A DNA stretch of 64,000 nucleotides from Aureimonas sp. AU22 (GTDB lineage: Bacteria; Pseudomonadota; Alphaproteobacteria; Rhizobiales; Rhizobiaceae), in contig NZ_BBWJ01000004.1 of assembly GCF_001463745.1 (NCBI RefSeq), forward strand, positions 124,001-188,000, written 5' to 3'. A program made the position numbers and the translations under genes. Positions 44,314-54,487 of the stretch are shown in pieces. Under the pieces are notes generated by a model. The model worked only from the letters and a program-made list of their open reading frames with translations, was not told the DNA's origin and made no database searches. Each line of letters begins with the position of its first letter. The first letter of the stretch is position 1.

Positions 44314-45863
44314 CGGCGGAGCTCCGACTGGGACGGGATGGGGCCGGGCGCACGTCCGTGGCCGGCAGCGGACAGGGCGACGATCTCGGGCTCGTCGGTC
44401 CGGGAGCGCTCGCGCTCGCCGGTCACGCGTCCGTTCGACATGACGATGATGCGGTCCGACAATTCCATCACCTCCTCGAGGTCGGAGGTGACGAAGAGGA
44501 TGCCGAGCCCCTGGGCGGCGAGGTCGCGCATCACGCGGAAGACCTCGGCCTTGGCGCCGATGTCGATGCCGCGGCTCGGCTCGTCCATGAGGAGGACCTT
44601 CGGGCCCGTCATCAGCGCCTTGCCGATCACGATCTTCTGCTGGTTCCCGCCAGAGAGCGACGACACCGGGTTGTCGATGCTCGATACCTTCACCGCGAGG
44701 CGCTTGACGAAATCACGTACGCTCGACCGCTCGCGCTTCACGTCGAGGTGGAAAAGCCGCGTGAAGGACGACAGGCTCGACATCGACATGTTCTCGGACA
44801 CCGACAGAATCTGCACGAGGCCTTCCGCCTTGCGATCCTCGGGGATCAACGCGATGCCGCGCTTGATGCGGCCGTGGATCGAGCGGTCGGAGAGTTCCTG
44901 TCCGGCGAGCGTCACGCGGCCGGATGCCAGCGGCTCGCGGCCCATGATGCAGTCGAAGAGCTCGGTCCTCCCTGCCCCCATCAACCCGTAGATGCCGACG
45001 ATCTCGCCGGCCCGCAGCGACAGGGAAACGTGGTCGACCGCGAAGCCGCCGCCCTTTCTCGGCAGCGTCATGTCGTCGACGCGCAGGATCTCCGGCCCGT
45101 AGTCGTGCTGGACCGTCTTGGCGAAGTCCTTCGACGAGGAGCCGATCATCGCCCGGACGATCCAGGGTACGTCCACGTCGGTCATCGGCTGCGCGCCGGT
45201 AATGCGCCCGTCGCGCAGGACCGTGATGTAGTCGCCGATGCGCACCAGCTCCTCGAGCCGGTGGGAGATGTAGACGATGGCGACCCCTTGGGCCTTCAGC
45301 TCGCGGATCACGCCGAACAGGATCTCGACTTCGGTCGCCGAGAGAGCCGAGGTGGGCTCGTCGAGGATCAGGATGCGCGCGTCCTGGCTGATCGCCTTGG
45401 CGATCTCGACGATCTGCTGCTCGCCGATGCGCAGGTCGCCGACCGGCATATCCGGCGGATTGGAGTGTTCGAGGCGGGCGAGGAGCGCGCGCGCCATCTC
45501 GTTCTGCGCGCCGCCGTCGATGTCGATCCCCAAACGCGTCTTCTCGCGGCCGATGAAGATGTTGTCGGCGATCGTCATGTTCGGGAAGAGATTGAGTTCC
45601 TGAAACACGATGCCGATACCGAGCCGTGAGGCGGCTGCCGTGTCGGGCAGCGAGACCGGCTTGCCGTCGAGGAGGATCTCGCCATCCGTCGGCTGCTCGA
45701 CGCCCGCGATGATCTTCATCAGCGTCGACTTGCCGGCGCCGTTCTCGCCGACGAGCACGTTGACCGCGCCGCGCCGGACGTCGAAGTCGACCCCCTTGAG
45801 GGCCTGCGTTCCGGGATAGACCTTGGTCGCCGCCCGGACGGACAGAACGATCTCGTGGCTCAC
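44310..45863 (-). CDS. CUT2 sugar ABC transporter ATPase (RbsA-like)
   Basis: A 517-residue protein with two ABC domains in one chain. The first has Walker A GENGAGKST, signature LRIGEQQ and Walker B ILILDEPTSAL. The second has a degenerate Walker A (GLMGAGRTEL), signature SLSGGNQQK and Walker B VLLMDEPSRGID. This asymmetry is normal for the sugar importer class CUT2. It starts with GTG at 45863, within a GTGA overlap with the DUF2291 gene, and the end overlaps the permease gene by ATGA. Confidence 0.93.
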   Translation of the reverse strand: MSHEIVLSVRAATKVYPGTQALKGVDFDVRRGAVNVLVGENGAGKSTLMKIIAGVEQPTDGEILLDGKPVSLPDTAAASRLGIGIVFQELNLFPNMTIADNIFIGREKTRLGIDIDGGAQNEMARALLARLEHSNPPDMPVGDLRIGEQQIVEIAKAISQDARILILDEPTSALSATEVEILFGVIRELKAQGVAIVYISHRLEELVRIGDYITVLRDGRITGAQPMTDVDVPWIVRAMIGSSSKDFAKTVQHDYGPEILRVDDMTLPRKGGGFAVDHVSLSLRAGEIVGIYGLMGAGRTELFDCIMGREPLASGRVTLAGQELSDRSIHGRIKRGIALIPEDRKAEGLVQILSVSENMSMSSLSSFTRLFHLDVKRERSSVRDFVKRLAVKVSSIDNPVSSLSGGNQQKIVIGKALMTGPKVLLMDEPSRGIDIGAKAEVFRVMRDLAAQGLGILFVTSDLEEVMELSDRIIVMSNGRVTGERERSRTDEPEIVALSAAGHGRAPGPIPSQSELRR

Positions 45864-46501
45864 GCGCCCGCCCCGAGCTTCACGAGGACCGGGGTGACGA
45901 GAACCTTGTCGGCGGCCGTGCGCAGGGTGAAGACGCCGGTCGCCTCGACGCGCGATCCGATCAGCGCATCGCGCGGCAAGTCCTTCAGGACGCGCTCGAA
46001 GGCCTGCGTGTTGAAGGCCTTGGCGACGTCGGCATATTCGATCTGGTTGGAGTAGCTCGTGAAGGAAACGAAGGGCAGGACGTCGCGGATCGACGTGCCC
46101 TTGATCACCGGTCCGAGCTGCAGCGTGACGTCCGCCTTGCCGTCGCCGTCCGTGTCGACGTCGGCGGTGGCGGCACGCGACTTGGTGTTGGCTTCGACGA
46201 TCGTGCCCGTGATGGCGACGGGGAAGTTCCACGGCGCGCCTTCGGGCACTTCGCGGTAGCCGAACGTCTTGCCCGTGGCATCGAGCCCGCCGCCGAGCGC
46301 TGCGCGGATTTCGGCCAACGGCTTCGCCTTCTCGACGATGTAGGGCACGATCTCCGCGTCCCAGCGGCCCGCGACGTCCGACCCGGCGGCCGGCTTGGCT
46401 GACGCCTCGGCCCGCGCGGCCAGCTCGGCCGTTTCGACGAACTTGCACCCCGGCAGAGCCAGAAGCAGCGCGACGGCAGTCAAAAGGGACAGGCGGTTCA
46501 T
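45860..46501 (-). CDS. DUF2291 lipoprotein of sugar ABC operon
   Basis: A 213-residue predicted periplasmic lipoprotein. The signal peptide ends with the lipobox LPG-C at Cys19. The body matches DUF2291 (WDAEIVPYIVEKAKPLAEIR near residue 47, VLPFVSFTSYSNQIEYADVA near 139). DUF2291 proteins recur in CUT2 transporter operons of rhizobia and relatives; their function is not established to my knowledge. It lies between the binding-protein and ATPase genes and is coupled to the latter, so a role in the transporter is likely (inference). Confidence 0.88.
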   Translation of the reverse strand: MNRLSLLTAVALLLALPGCKFVETAELAARAEASAKPAAGSDVAGRWDAEIVPYIVEKAKPLAEIRAALGGGLDATGKTFGYREVPEGAPWNFPVAITGTIVEANTKSRAATADVDTDGDGKADVTLQLGPVIKGTSIRDVLPFVSFTSYSNQIEYADVAKAFNTQAFERVLKDLPRDALIGSRVEATGVFTLRTAADKVLVTPVLVKLGAGA

Positions 46502-46534
46502 CGGCAGCCTCGACGCGGAAGGGCGAACGGGAAC

Positions 46535-46590
46535 GGGGCCGGCGAACCGGCCCCCGAACGGCGACGGGCGACGGCCATCGCCGTCGCCCG
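46535..46590 (-). promoter_or_regulatory. Two strong hairpins between binding-protein and DUF2291 genes
   Basis: Read on the minus strand, an 11-bp perfect stem (46590-46580 with 46575-46565) comes first. It is followed by an 8-bp perfect GC stem (46554-46547 with 46542-46535) closed by the stable TTCG tetraloop. There is no T tract. Their place just after the binding-protein stop fits a role in stabilising that part of the mRNA or reducing downstream expression (inference). Confidence 0.65.
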
Positions 46591-46598
46591 GTTTCCGT

Positions 46599-47650
<1,052 letters not shown>

Positions 47651-47950
47651 AATGACGTGCGAACTTTCGTTAGCGCTGCATTCCGCATCGGGAAGGCCGG
47701 GCGCCGGCATCGGATCGCTCCACTCCGGCATCGGGCCTGTCGAGACGACGGTCCGGCGTTTGCGCGTTTTCGACCCGCCGGACCTCTTCAAGTCGTGGCC
47801 ATCAAGCATGACGGAATGTTAAATGACGTAGCGTTAAGGTTCGCCCCCATACAGGGTGGCGCGTCCCGTCATGCGATGAAGCACCTCTCCTGCTCCGACG
47901 CCGGCCGAAGCCGCCAGCGATTGTGGACCGGCGCGACAGGAGGTGCGACC

Positions 47951-50900
47951 ATGCTTCAGCAGGTGACGGATGGATCGGCTACGATCGGGGACCTGGAGGC
48001 GCTGGATCTGTTCCTGGCCCGCATCGCCGTATCGCCCGACGGAACCATCCTGCGCACCAACGCCCGGTTCCTCGAGATGTTCGACTACCGCGCCTGGGAC
48101 CTCGCCGGGCGCAACCGAGCCATTCTGCTGCCCGACGACCTCGACGCCACCGAGGAAGAAGGCGTTCGCCTTGCCCTCCAGGACGGGACGCCCTTCCGGG
48201 GCGAGGTCCGCCGGCTGAGACGTGACGGCACGGTGATCTGGGTCGAGGCGAGCTATGCTCCGCTTCGCGACGCCAGCGGTCGCGTCAGCGAGATCGTCGT
48301 CCTGATGTGCGACGTGACCGAGCGCCGGATCCGGACCGCCGATGAAGGCGGGCAGATCGCCGCGCTCAACACGTCCCATCCCGTGGTCCATTTCGCTCTG
48401 GACGGCACGATCCTAGACGCCAACACGCTCTTTCTGGAGGCGATGGGCTACACCCGTGCGGAGATCGCCGGCCGACACCACCGGATCTTCGTGGATGCCG
48501 CGGAAGCGGCGGCCCCGGAATACCAGACCTTCTGGGCCGACCTGGCGAAGGGTGCGCATCGGTCCGGCGAATATCGACGCCACGGCCGGAACGGCCGCGT
48601 CGTCTGGCTCCGCGCCACCTACAACGCCATCCTCGACACCAACGGTCGCCCCTTCAAGATCGTCGAATACGCGGTGGACGTCACGGCCGAAAAGTTGCGG
48701 CAAGCCGATCACGAAGGGCAGATCGAGGCGATCCACAAGTCGCAATGCGTCGTCTCGTTCGCGCTCGACGGCACGATCCTGGATGCCAACGCCAACTTCC
48801 TCGGCGCTGTCGGCTACCGGCTGGAAGAGATCGCCGGGCGCCATCACCGCATGTTCGTCGATCCATCCCACGCGCACTCGCTGGAATACGAGATCTTCTG
48901 GAGCGACCTTGCCGAGGGACGTCACCGCAGCGGCGAGTTCAAGCGCCGGGGGAAGAGCGGAAGCGAGCTGTGGCTCCAGGCAACCTACAATCCGGTGTTC
49001 GATCACGAAGGAAAACCCTTCAAGGTCGTCAAATACGCAACCGCGATCACCCGGGAGAAGCTTCGGCAGGCCGATCACCAGGGGCAGATCGCGGCCATCC
49101 ACAAGTCGCAGGCGGTCGTCTCCTTCGCGCTCGACGGCACGATCCTCGACGCCAACGACAACTTCCTGGAGATCACCGGATACCGCCTGTCCGAGGTGCG
49201 CGGCCAGCATCACCGCATGTTCGTCTCCGCGGAAGAGCGCGAGAGCCAGGGTTATCGCACCTTCTGGCAGGAGCTGGCCGGGGGCGAGCTGCGCGGCGGC
49301 GAGTTCAAGCGCATCTGCCGGGACGGACGCGAAGTCTGGCTGCAGGCGTCCTACAATCCGATCTTCGACATGAACGGGCGCCCCTTCAAGGTCGTCAACA
49401 ATGCGGTGGACGTGACGGCCGAGAAGCTGCGGCAGGGCGACTACGAAGGTCAGATCCGGGCCATCCGGAAGTCGCAGTGCGTCGTCGCCTTCGACATGGA
49501 CGGCATCATCCTCGAGGCCAACCGGAACTTCCTCGACGCGATGGGCTACGAGGCCTGCGAGTTGGTCGGCCGTCACCATCGCATGCTGCTCGAGCCGAGT
49601 TTCGCGCAGAGCGACCAGTATCGTCAGTTCTGGCAGCAACTGCGCGACGGCCAGTTCCTGTCCGCCAAGTTCCGAAGGGTCGGCAAGGACGGGCGCGAGG
49701 TCTGGATCCAGGCATCCTACAACCCGATCCTGGATCTCAACGGACAGCCGTTCAAGGTCGTCAAGATCGCAACGGACATCACGGCCGACGTCGCGCTGGC
49801 GGCGGACCTCACCAGAGCGCGGCGCGAGGTCCTTCACGACGGGCTGACCGGACTGCCCAACCGGACCGGCCTGGCGAACTTCATGCGCGACGCTCTGGAA
49901 GCCCCCGACGCGAAACTCTCGGTTCTCTATCTCGATCTCGACCACTTCAAACCGATCAACGACACGTTCGGGCACCATGTCGGTGACCATGTCCTGCGCG
50001 AGCTGGCCGCGCGGCTGCGCCTCGCGGTCGAGGACGACCAGATCGTCGCGCGGGTCGGCGGCGACGAGTTCGTCGTGGCCGCGCCCGATCTCACGCGCGA
50101 GGGCGCCGCGGCGTTGGCGGATTACCTGATCTCGGTCGTGAAGGATCCGATCCGCTACGAGAAGAACAGCCTGACGGTGGGCCTGTCGATCGGCATCGCC
50201 CAATCTCCGGGCGATTCCCGCAGCGAGAGCGAGCTTCTGCGCCATGCCGACGTGGCGCTCTACCGGTCCAAGGGCGGACAACGCGGCATCTACAGTTTCT
50301 TCTCCGATGGGACGGAAGCGCAATCGGAAGCGGGACGCCATCTGGCGCACGAGATGCAGTTCGGCATCAAAGCCGATCAGTTCGAACTGATCTACCGGCC
50401 GAGATTCACGGCCGAACACAGGGTCCTCGAGGCGGTCGAGACGCAGATCGAGTGGAACCATCCCGAACGCGGTCGCCTCACGGCGGACGCCTTCCTGTCG
50501 CTCGCCGAGGAAAGCGGCCTGATCGTGCCCCTCGGCGACTGGGCCCTGCGGGCGGCCTGCCGGGCCGGAGCCGGTTGGCCGATGCTGGTGGTCTCGGTCG
50601 CCATCTCGCCCGTGCAGTTCCTCAGCGGCGATGTTCCCGGCGCCGTCAAGCTCGCCCTGCGCGAGACCGGACTGCAGCCCGAGCGCCTGGAACTGCGCGT
50701 CCTGGAGGGTCTCGTGCCGGTGGATGCCGAGCGCATACGCGACGACCTCGCCGGTCTTTGCATGCTGGGTGTCAAGGTCGTGGTGGAAGGCCGCGTCGTT
50801 GGCGAAGACATGACGGGGGGCCGGCATGGCTGGCCCGTGGATCACATCCTGATCGACCCGAAGACGCGGTCCGATCTCGAACGACAGGGGCATGCCAGCG

Positions 50901-51097
50901 TCGCCGATATCCAGATGCTGGAGGAGAGCCTCGGAATCTCAGGCGACGATGCCCCCGCGCGCCATGCCGTCGCCGACATCCTGACCTTGAGGCTCGACCG
51001 GAACGCGCGGCTCGAAGCGTATCTTTCGGCGGAGCCGCGCGATGCGAACGCGATCGGCAGCCTGGTCGTGGGTCTCGGTCGCCCGGGCTCGCGATAG
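47951..51097 (+). CDS. Five-PAS GGDEF protein with degenerate EAL domain
   Basis: A 1048-residue soluble signalling protein. Five PAS domains follow one another at about 18-130, 140-250, 262-372, 384-494 and 506-620. PAS 2-5 are close copies (KSQxVVSFALDGTILDANxNF and GRHHRMFVD recur). GGDEF is intact (703-707) and lacks an RxxD inhibitory site. The C-terminal EAL-type domain is eroded: EAV-ETQIEW (827 onward) replaces EALVRW, AISPVQF replaces NVSPxQF, and DDFGTGYS is replaced by VEGRVVGED. Phosphodiesterase activity is therefore not expected. It probably makes cyclic di-GMP under control of bound flavin, haem or other ligands. ATG 47951 has GGAGGTG upstream. Confidence 0.92.
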   Translation: MLQQVTDGSATIGDLEALDLFLARIAVSPDGTILRTNARFLEMFDYRAWDLAGRNRAILLPDDLDATEEEGVRLALQDGTPFRGEVRRLRRDGTVIWVEASYAPLRDASGRVSEIVVLMCDVTERRIRTADEGGQIAALNTSHPVVHFALDGTILDANTLFLEAMGYTRAEIAGRHHRIFVDAAEAAAPEYQTFWADLAKGAHRSGEYRRHGRNGRVVWLRATYNAILDTNGRPFKIVEYAVDVTAEKLRQADHEGQIEAIHKSQCVVSFALDGTILDANANFLGAVGYRLEEIAGRHHRMFVDPSHAHSLEYEIFWSDLAEGRHRSGEFKRRGKSGSELWLQATYNPVFDHEGKPFKVVKYATAITREKLRQADHQGQIAAIHKSQAVVSFALDGTILDANDNFLEITGYRLSEVRGQHHRMFVSAEERESQGYRTFWQELAGGELRGGEFKRICRDGREVWLQASYNPIFDMNGRPFKVVNNAVDVTAEKLRQGDYEGQIRAIRKSQCVVAFDMDGIILEANRNFLDAMGYEACELVGRHHRMLLEPSFAQSDQYRQFWQQLRDGQFLSAKFRRVGKDGREVWIQASYNPILDLNGQPFKVVKIATDITADVALAADLTRARREVLHDGLTGLPNRTGLANFMRDALEAPDAKLSVLYLDLDHFKPINDTFGHHVGDHVLRELAARLRLAVEDDQIVARVGGDEFVVAAPDLTREGAAALADYLISVVKDPIRYEKNSLTVGLSIGIAQSPGDSRSESELLRHADVALYRSKGGQRGIYSFFSDGTEAQSEAGRHLAHEMQFGIKADQFELIYRPRFTAEHRVLEAVETQIEWNHPERGRLTADAFLSLAEESGLIVPLGDWALRAACRAGAGWPMLVVSVAISPVQFLSGDVPGAVKLALRETGLQPERLELRVLEGLVPVDAERIRDDLAGLCMLGVKVVVEGRVVGEDMTGGRHGWPVDHILIDPKTRSDLERQGHASVADIQMLEESLGISGDDAPARHAVADILTLRLDRNARLEAYLSAEPRDANAIGSLVVGLGRPGSR

Positions 51098-51215
51098 GCA
51101 CCGGGCCTCGGCGCGGCCCGAACGGCCCGTCCCGCAAACGAAGCCGCGCAACGAAGTTGGCGGGAACATCGGTACGAGCCCGGCGTCTTCGTCTACGACG
51201 AGAAGGACTGCGGCG

Positions 51216-51410
51216 ATGTCGAAGACGAACGATCAGCGCGACCCGGAAACGGCCACCACGAAGCCGCCCACCCTGCTGAAGGACGGCGGCCTCGGAGGCG
51301 AGGTTCCGCCCCATGGCGGAGCGCGCGTGCCCGAGGAGACGCGGGGCAGAACCGATCTCAAGAACGACGGAAATCCGAATGTGACCGGCGACGTGCGGAG
51401 CGAAGGATGA
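51216..51410 (+). CDS. Small hydrophilic protein of unknown function
   Basis: A 64-residue polar protein rich in Gly, Pro, Thr and Asp (KPPTLLKDGGLGGEVPPHGG, TDLKNDGNPNVTGDVRSEG), probably disordered, with no membrane segment or signal. I do not recognise a family. ATG 51216 follows GAGAAGGA with suitable spacing. The frame is open upstream, but that part is Arg-rich and shadow-like. Its stop overlaps the histidine phosphatase start by ATGA, evidence that it is translated. Confidence 0.65.
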   Translation: MSKTNDQRDPETATTKPPTLLKDGGLGGEVPPHGGARVPEETRGRTDLKNDGNPNVTGDVRSEG

Positions 51411-52171
51411 CGGGCGAGCCGACCTGGCCCTCTCGGCTCCTTATCGTCCGTCATGGTCAGAGCCTCGGCAACGTGGCGCGCGACGCGGCGATGGCGGAAA
51501 ACCGGAAGCGGATCGACATCGCGGACCGCGACATGGACGTGCCCCTGAGCCCGCTCGGCGAGCGACAGGCCTGGAGCGTCGGCCAGTGGCTCGGTCGACT
51601 GCCCGAGGACGAGCAGCCCCAGGTGATCCTGGCTTCGCCCTATGTGCGTGCGAGCCAGACGGCCGAGATCATCCGCAACGCGGCGGGGCTCGATGTCCGC
51701 AAGATCGTCCTCGACGAGCGCTTGCGCGAAAAGGAGTTCGGCATCCTCGATCGCCTGACGACCGAAGGCATTGCCGAAAGCTTTCCAGATCAGGCCGAGT
51801 TCCGGCGGCTGTTGGGCAAGTTCTATCACCGGCCGCCCGGGGGCGAGAGCTGGAGCGACGTCATCCTGCGGCTGCGCAGCGCCCTCGACACGATCGCGCT
51901 CCACCATCGCGGGCAGCGGGTCATGATCGTGTGCCATCAGGTGGCGGTCCTGTGCCTGCGCTACATCATCGAGGAGATGGACGAGGCGATGATCCTCGCG
52001 ATCGACAGGGAGAGTGACGTGGCCAACTGCTCGCTCACCGAATACACGATGGATGCCGGCGCGCCAGCCGGGACCTCCCCCGTCCTCGCGCGATACAACT
52101 TCGTCGCGCCGCTCGTGGAGGAAGGCGCCGCGGTGACGAGGTCGCCCGACGCGAACGTGGCCTCGCGATGA
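51407..52171 (+). CDS. Histidine phosphatase (phosphoglycerate mutase-like)
   Basis: A 254-residue histidine phosphatase. The catalytic motif is LLIVRHGQSLGN (RHG near residue 16), with the second catalytic His in MIVCHQVAVLC (near 176) and the expected Arg in ASPYVRASQTAE. It dephosphorylates a small phosphate ester; the substrate is unknown. It is coupled by ATGA overlaps to the small protein before it and to the NAD(P)HX dehydratase after it. This hints at a metabolite-repair role together with that enzyme (inference). Confidence 0.9.
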   Translation: MTGEPTWPSRLLIVRHGQSLGNVARDAAMAENRKRIDIADRDMDVPLSPLGERQAWSVGQWLGRLPEDEQPQVILASPYVRASQTAEIIRNAAGLDVRKIVLDERLREKEFGILDRLTTEGIAESFPDQAEFRRLLGKFYHRPPGGESWSDVILRLRSALDTIALHHRGQRVMIVCHQVAVLCLRYIIEEMDEAMILAIDRESDVANCSLTEYTMDAGAPAGTSPVLARYNFVAPLVEEGAAVTRSPDANVASR

Positions 52172-53058
52172 CGATCGAAGTTCCTTTCGAGCCGCCCATC
52201 GCGGTGACCGCCTCGTTCCTGCGCGGCCATCCGCTTCCCGATCCCGGCGAGGCGACCGACAAGGGCGAGCGCGGCACGATCCTGATCGTTGCCGGCAATG
52301 CGCGCACGCCCGGCACGGCGCTCCTGGCGGGCACGGCGGCGCTGCGGGTCGGCGCGGGAAAGCTGCAGATCGCAACGGCGCGCTCCACGGCGCCCCATGT
52401 TGCCACAGCCATGCCCGAGGCGCTCGTCGTCGGGCTGGCCGAAACAGCGGACGGCGAGATCGACCCCGGCGACGCCGCGCAACTGACGTCGCTTGCCGCA
52501 TCCGCTCATGCGATCGTGGTGGGTCCCGGTTTCCTCGACGAAGACGGGGCCGCCAAGCTCGCCTGCGCCCTGTTCGACGCGGCCCCGGACGCCCGTTTCC
52601 TCGTCGATGCCGGAGCGCTCACCGGGTTGCGGAACCAGCGGGAGGCCTTGCAGGCGCTGCGCGGACGGCTCGTGATCACCCCGCATGCCGGCGAAATGGC
52701 GACGTTTCTCGGCATCTCGAAGGATGAGGTCACCGCCGATCCGCGAGCGGCGGGCCATCGAGCGGCCTCGACATGCGACGCCGTCGTGGTGATGAAGGGG
52801 GGCGACACGCATATCTGCCTGGCCGACGGAACGGCCTCGCAATGCGAAGGCGGCGGCGTCGGATTGGCGACGTCGGGCTCCGGCGATGTCCTGGCAGGCG
52901 TCATCGGAGGCCTTCTGGCCCGCGGCGCGCCTCCGCTCATGGCGGCGCGGTGGGGCACGCACCTCCACGCCGAAGCCGGACGCCAGCTCGCTCGCACGCG
53001 AGGGCGCTTGGGCTTCCTCGCCCGCGAACTCACCGACGTCCTGCCGACCCTTCTATGA
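52168..53058 (+). CDS. nnrD: ADP-dependent NAD(P)H-hydrate dehydratase (single-domain)
   Basis: A 296-residue ribokinase-like enzyme that restores damaged NADH and NADPH hydrates. Family motifs are GTILIVAGNARTPGTALLAG (near residue 36), VVGPGFLDEDG (near 116), TPHAGEMATFLG (near 171) and ATSGSGDVLAGVIGGLLARG (near 232), which holds the catalytic Asp. In many bacteria this domain is fused to the epimerase NnrE; here the epimerase domain is absent and none lies nearby. It overlaps the phosphatase gene by ATGA. Confidence 0.92.
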   Translation: MTIEVPFEPPIAVTASFLRGHPLPDPGEATDKGERGTILIVAGNARTPGTALLAGTAALRVGAGKLQIATARSTAPHVATAMPEALVVGLAETADGEIDPGDAAQLTSLAASAHAIVVGPGFLDEDGAAKLACALFDAAPDARFLVDAGALTGLRNQREALQALRGRLVITPHAGEMATFLGISKDEVTADPRAAGHRAASTCDAVVVMKGGDTHICLADGTASQCEGGGVGLATSGSGDVLAGVIGGLLARGAPPLMAARWGTHLHAEAGRQLARTRGRLGFLARELTDVLPTLL

Positions 53059-53331
53059 CGTAGCGGCGGCAACGCCGTTCGGCAGCCGGGACGGACCGTG
53101 TCGCAGCGCCGGTGACATGCCCTCCGAAACCGATGCGCAGTGGTGGCGCATGCCGGCCTGCGCGGCGACATCGCCGTTGCGGACCGGAGCGAAGAGGACC
53201 GCCACTGGCCTCGCAGCAGTCGTCGCACGGGCGATACGAACAGCGCCCGACGTCGGCTCCGGCATGTCGTGAAGCCAATATGGATCAAGGATGACGTTCC
53301 CATGATCCCGTAGCCATTCGGGGACTTGACC

Positions 53332-53705
53332 ATGGCCGACATCACCTCCGCCGATGTTCAGCCGCGACACCCCGATCATCCGCTCGGACGTCCCAGCACG
53401 ACGGGGCGATGGCTCCTCCCCGTCTTCGGTCTCGTTCTCGCTGCCGGTCTGATCTACATCATCCATTCGCTCGGCTAGGATCTTAAGGGAGCGCGTGCCG
53501 TGCCCTGGGTGCTGCTCGGGAGCACGCTGGTGATCGCCCTCGACTCCGAGTTCGTCAACGGGTTCCACGATACGTGGCAACGCGGTAGCGGCCGTCATCC
53601 GCACCCGTTCCATGCCTGCCGAGTTGGCGGTCCTGTGGTCGGGCTTCTTCAACTTCCTCGGCGCGCTCCAGTCGAGCGGCGCCGTCGCCTTCGGCATCAT
53701 CGCAT
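53332..53705 (+). pseudogene. Decayed, truncated PiT-family phosphate transporter
   Basis: Three lesions are seen. Codons 1-48 (MADITSADVQPRHPDHPLGR to LAAGLIYIIHSLG) match the N-terminal leader and first membrane span of PiT transporters and end in TAG at 53476-53478. The same frame then resumes (DLKGARAVPWVLLGSTLVIA, then EFVNGFHDT), the FVNGFHDT being the PiT signature. One extra base near 53575 shifts the frame, after which NAVAAVIRTRSMPAELAVLW and SGFFNFLGALQSSGAVAFGI follow, still PiT-like. Similarity stops at about 53705, so more than two thirds of the transporter is missing. The first 48 codons could still be translated as a small membrane protein. Confidence 0.8.
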
Positions 53706-53815
53706 CCATGTGTGAACGCCAGCCGTTCTGGCGCGACCGGACAACCGAAGGGGCGCAAACCAGGTCCCGAACTGGTAGAGGTGGCGGCGACCGAACGCCA
53801 CGGCAGGAGAACGAG

Positions 53816-54061
53816 ATGCCCGAGAAGACGCTGTTCGTGGTCCAGCAGTTCGAGCGGATGGGCAAGCGCCTGGTCGCCGGGCGACTGATGGAGTTCAAGA
53901 CCGCGGCGGAAGCTCAGGGTCGCGCCGACCGGGATGCCACGCGCACCGCCGGGGTCGTGGCTCTCAAGCAGACGATCGACACCGACACCGGAGAAGTCGT
54001 CGAGGATCCCGTAGTCCTGGCACGGCACGGTGAACTGCCTGCCGAGTTCGATCCCGGCTAG
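53816..54061 (+). CDS. Small conserved-looking protein of unknown function
   Basis: An 81-residue protein (PEKTLFVVQQFERMGKRLVA, AAEAQGRADRDATRTAGVVA, TIDTDTGEVVEDPVVLARHG). It has mixed beta-alpha character with no signal peptide or membrane span. ATG 53816 has AGGAGA upstream at good spacing; the longer open frame upstream is the tail of the PiT remnant. I do not recognise its function, but codon choice and composition look like a real gene. The stop is TAG. Confidence 0.7.
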   Translation: MPEKTLFVVQQFERMGKRLVAGRLMEFKTAAEAQGRADRDATRTAGVVALKQTIDTDTGEVVEDPVVLARHGELPAEFDPG

Positions 54062-54487
54062 CGGCGGCGTTCGGCTCCGAGGGGATCATCGAAGGAAAGG
54101 CCCACCGGCTCCGTCGTCATCCCGCTTCGCCGGATGTCGACATGCCCAAGCGCAGGCCTTTACCCGTTGCCGAAGGCCCGTGAGGCCCGCGAAGTCGCCG
54201 GCCGCACCGCCATGGGGTCGACCGTTCCCCGACAAGTTCAATGGCTTGGCGAGGTCCGCCAGCGTCAGCACGGCGGCGACCCGTTCTCGGTTGGCTCGCT
54301 CGCCGGCAGGCCCGCGATCGTCCGACGGGGCTTGCGCGAGCGTGTGAAGGTCCCTTGATGCCTGCCGACCGATGTCGGCGATGATCTTCGAGTGACGGGG
54401 TCAGGCCGGCGGCTCATGCATGGCGTCCAAGGCTCGGCAGACGTGTCGCTTTCCGGCGCCTTCGCCCCTCCAAGCCGCCTGTCGCCG
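54062..54487. other. 426-bp gap with nothing recognised
   Basis: Several open frames on both strands cross it (for example 54086-54271 minus and 54134-54358 plus) but none has a good start signal or family features. It might hold further debris of the neighbouring degraded transporter region; I cannot show that. Confidence 0.4.

Noticed and set aside
45864-46448. Longer ATPase frame starting at 46448
   Set aside because: The upstream part is out of frame over the DUF2291 lipoprotein gene and lacks ABC features; GTG 45863 sits in a GTGA overlap.
48413-50893. 826-codon minus-strand frame opposite the PAS-GGDEF gene
   Set aside because: It mirrors the tandem PAS repeats of the true gene; its translation has no recognisable domain.
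53612-53815. N-terminal extension of the 81-residue protein from ATG 53612
   Set aside because: Its first part is the frame-shifted PiT remnant; a good ribosome-binding site precedes ATG 53816.
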